Shown here in pieces: positions 61,562-64,000 of a stretch of 64,000 nucleotides of DNA. Position 1 is the stretch's first letter. Every line of letters begins with the position of its first letter. Location: assembly GCF_019249725.2 (NCBI RefSeq), contig NZ_CP137559.1:663501-727500 (forward strand), given 5' to 3'. Under the pieces are notes generated by a model. It was given only the letters and a program-made list of their open reading frames with translations, was not told the origin of the DNA and did not search any database. Position numbers and translations under genes: made by a program. This DNA is from Segatella hominis (GTDB lineage: Bacteria; Bacteroidota; Bacteroidia; Bacteroidales; Bacteroidaceae).

Positions 61562-64000
61562 ATGAAGAAATCAATTTTGACGATGCTGTTGCTTTTGGTC
61601 TCAATAGCATCGTTTGCTCAGGAACGCTTGGTAAGCGGAGCGATTATCGACCGGGATACCAAGGATCCAGTGGAGCAGGTGACCGTCCAGTTGCTCAAGA
61701 CCGATAGTACCTATGTGACGGGTGCCATCAGCAACGAGAAAGGTCTTTTCCATCTGAATGCGCCTGAAAATGGCAAGTATCTTCTGAAGATTACGAGTGT
61801 AGGATATAAGCCTACCGTGAAGCGCGTGGTCATCGAACAGGACAAGAATCTGGCGTTGGGTAATGTCGTTGTCGGTGCTGATGCCATCATGTTGAAAGGT
61901 GCTGTAGTTACTGCTATGGCTCAGAAAGTAACGCTCAAGGAGGATACTTTCGTATATAACTCAGCTGCCTATCGTACACCGGAAGGTTCGGTGGTGGAAG
62001 AACTCGTGAAACGTCTGCCGGGTGCAGAGGTGAGCGACGACGGTACCATCAAAATCAATGGTAAGGAGGTGAAGAAAATCCTCGTTGACGGCAAGGAGTT
62101 CATGACGGGAGATACCAAGACTGCCCTCAAGAACCTGCCAACTAGTATTATTGATAAGATCAAGGCTTACGATGAGAAAAGTGATCTCTCGAAGGTGACG
62201 GGTATTGATGATGGTGAGGAACAGACCGTGCTCGACTTCAATGTGAAGAAGGGTATGAACAAGGGTTTAATGTCTAATATCGACCTCGGTATAGGTAATA
62301 AAGATAGGTATAGTGCCAGAGGTATGGGTGGATATTTCAACAGTAATAACCACTTCATGCTTTTCGGTAATGCAAACAATACCAGCGACCGTGGCTTCGG
62401 TGGCGGTGGGCCAAGACGTGGCTTTGGTGGTGGCAATGGATTGAATGCAAGCAAGATGCTGGCAGCCAACTATAATTATGAGGAGAAGAATAAATTTAAA
62501 TTTAATACATCTCTTCGCTGGAATCACAGTGATGGTGATGTATGGAGCCGTCGTTCCAGTGAGAACTTCATGGGAAGCAGTTCCTCTTTCTCCAACAGTC
62601 TGAACCAGAATTTCTCTCGCAGTGATAGTTGGAATGGTAATATCCGTCTGGAGTGGATGCCGGATACAATGACCAACATCCTCTTCCGTCCTTCTATCTC
62701 ATGGACTACTAATGATAGCCGCAGCACGGGTATTTCTGCATCCTACAATCAGGATCCATACCAATATACCGAAGACCCTCTTTCTGATGAGGGCATAGAA
62801 AAGATGGATGAAGTGGATGCTGTGATCAACAGACAGAAGTCTGTAAGCTTGAGTAATTCCAAGAACAACAACATCCGCGGCATGCTCCAGTTGAACCGCA
62901 AGCTCAACAATAAAGGACGTAACGTAACCCTCCGTATGGATGCCAAATATACCGATAAGGACAGCAAGAGCATCTCCTTGCAGAATGCTCATCTTTATCT
63001 GGTACAGAATGAAGCAGGCTTGGATTCCACATATCAGACCAACCGCTATAATCTGACTCCTTCCAAGGATTACAGTTACAGTGCGCAGGCCACCTATAGC
63101 GAACCGCTCTGGAAGGCCACCTTCCTCCAGTTCAGCTATAAGTTCACCTACAGCTACTCCAAGAGTGACCGCAGCACTTACGATTTCAGCAAATACAGTT
63201 TTGATGGAATCTCTCCAGAATACGGAGCGTGGGGCAATTACCTCGGCCGTTTGGATGGTGAACTGGGTGACTATCGAGATGACAAACTGAGCCGCTATTC
63301 AGAGTATAGAAACTATACCCATGATATTCAGGTGATGATGCGCTTCATCCGTCAGAAGTATAATCTGAACTTCGGTGTGATGATCCAGCCTCAGCGTTCC
63401 AAGTTCATACAGGATTATCAGGGCAAATATGTAGATACGGTGCGCACGGTGACCAACGTCAGTCCGACCCTTGATTTCCGTTACCGATTCTCCAAGATGA
63501 GCAATCTGCGTGTCAACTACCGTGGTACCACAGCGCAGCCAAGCATCTCTCAGTTGCTTGATATCACAGATAACAGCGACCCGCTCAATGTCTCTATGGG
63601 TAATCCTGGTTTGAAACCTTCGTTCACTCAGAACTTCCGATTGTTCTACAACAATTTCGTTCAGAATCACAACAAGGGTGTGATGACCTATATCAACTTC
63701 TCTACGACCAGCAATAGCATCAGCAATAAGGTGACCTACGATGAGACGACTGGTGGAAGAATCACCCGACCTGAGAATATCAATGGCAACTGGAATGTGA
63801 TGGGAGCCTTTATGTTCAACTGTTCTATCGACAGTGCTGGTGTATGGAATATCAATACTGATACGAATTTGGGGTATAACCATTATGTGAGTTATCTGAG
63901 CCTCGACAAGTCGCAGGATTCCCAAAAGAATACCACCCAGAATACCACGTGGAATGAGCGTCTCTCTCTGAGTTATCGCAATGATTGGTTGGAATTGTCA
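61562..64000 (+). CDS. outer-membrane beta-barrel protein with carboxypeptidase-like domain (partial)
   Basis: The frame opens at ATG 61562 (MKKSILTMLLLLVSIASFAQ, signal peptide) and runs off the right edge without a stop; at least 813 residues are present. A carboxypeptidase-regulatory-like Ig domain (about 22-100, SGAIIDRDTKDPVEQVTVQLL) is followed by a plug-like segment LVKRLPGAEVSDDGTIKINGKEVKKILVDGKEF and then many barrel strands. This is the TonB-dependent receptor-like family (OMP_b-brl_3). A Gly-rich insert (GFGGGGPRRGFGGGNG, about 280-300) lies in one loop. The ligand is unknown. Confidence 0.85.
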   Translation, partial: MKKSILTMLLLLVSIASFAQERLVSGAIIDRDTKDPVEQVTVQLLKTDSTYVTGAISNEKGLFHLNAPENGKYLLKITSVGYKPTVKRVVIEQDKNLALGNVVVGADAIMLKGAVVTAMAQKVTLKEDTFVYNSAAYRTPEGSVVEELVKRLPGAEVSDDGTIKINGKEVKKILVDGKEFMTGDTKTALKNLPTSIIDKIKAYDEKSDLSKVTGIDDGEEQTVLDFNVKKGMNKGLMSNIDLGIGNKDRYSARGMGGYFNSNNHFMLFGNANNTSDRGFGGGGPRRGFGGGNGLNASKMLAANYNYEEKNKFKFNTSLRWNHSDGDVWSRRSSENFMGSSSSFSNSLNQNFSRSDSWNGNIRLEWMPDTMTNILFRPSISWTTNDSRSTGISASYNQDPYQYTEDPLSDEGIEKMDEVDAVINRQKSVSLSNSKNNNIRGMLQLNRKLNNKGRNVTLRMDAKYTDKDSKSISLQNAHLYLVQNEAGLDSTYQTNRYNLTPSKDYSYSAQATYSEPLWKATFLQFSYKFTYSYSKSDRSTYDFSKYSFDGISPEYGAWGNYLGRLDGELGDYRDDKLSRYSEYRNYTHDIQVMMRFIRQKYNLNFGVMIQPQRSKFIQDYQGKYVDTVRTVTNVSPTLDFRYRFSKMSNLRVNYRGTTAQPSISQLLDITDNSDPLNVSMGNPGLKPSFTQNFRLFYNNFVQNHNKGVMTYINFSTTSNSISNKVTYDETTGGRITRPENINGNWNVMGAFMFNCSIDSAGVWNINTDTNLGYNHYVSYLSLDKSQDSQKNTTQNTTWNERLSLSYRNDWLELS

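Noticed and set aside
1..64000. tRNA or rRNA genes
   Set aside because: I found no cloverleaf with a TTCGANNC arm or any rRNA-like segment, but by eye a single tRNA could be missed.

Overview
The window reads as a chromosomal segment of a Bacteroidales bacterium, most like Prevotella/Segatella. The evidence is the recurrent Bacteroidetes -7 promoter box TAnnTTTG a short way upstream of most genes, the scarcity of strong Shine-Dalgarno sites, a complex I operon without nuoEFG, an HU-HIG DNA-binding protein, a GH89 enzyme, and a partial gene at the left edge that ends like a type IX secretion cargo. No rRNA, tRNA or CRISPR array was found. Only one complete insertion sequence is present.

Layout. 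1-2.2 kb: gene-poor accessory stretch with a large GGTCA-rich inverted repeat, a HigBA-type toxin-antitoxin pair whose toxin looks truncated, and short tandem repeats. 2.2-6.3 kb: free methionine sulfoxide reductase, a two-gene cassette of unknown function, a Nudix hydrolase, a PagL-like outer-membrane lipid A deacylase, a 33-bp tandem repeat and a VOC protein. 6.3-17.9 kb: a hexitol (mannitol/sorbitol-type) utilisation island with an outer-membrane protein, a PfkB fructokinase, a zinc polyol dehydrogenase, a GPH-type transporter, two LacI-family regulators, a mannitol 2-dehydrogenase and a FucP-like transporter; NDH-2 lies between the regulators. 18.0-28.7 kb: a cupin, then the nuoABCDHIJKLMN operon. 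28.7-35 kb: metallophosphoesterase, M48 lipoprotein protease, NfeD plus SPFH pair, an IS4-family element and a WecB-like protein lacking key catalytic residues. 35-42 kb: glyA, pyrBI, HU-HIG protein, an XRE regulator and a decayed AAA/PD-(D/E)XK gene. 42-52 kb: class A PBP, short ComEC, pheT-yebC-TSCPD operon, lipoprotein, S37 peptidase. 51.6-64 kb: lysS-gpsA-pgi-HAD operon, GH89 with a HGSNAT-like acyltransferase, aroB, and a TonB-family beta-barrel protein running off the right edge.

The most interesting signal is regulatory. Three copies of a 12-bp LacI-type operator (GCAANCGTTYCC, one variant GCAATCGTTTGC) recur at three intergenic regions with the same internal spacing (12 and 19 bp), and the array edge lies 46-47 bp upstream of the -7 box of four hexitol-island promoters. 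A lone fourth site sits upstream of the NDH-2 promoter at exactly the offset of the middle operator. The geometry suggests a LacI-family protein acting as an activator and linking hexitol oxidation to NADH reoxidation. In the inferred pathway mannitol and a sorbitol-like hexitol are imported, oxidised to fructose by the two dehydrogenases, and phosphorylated by the shared fructokinase.
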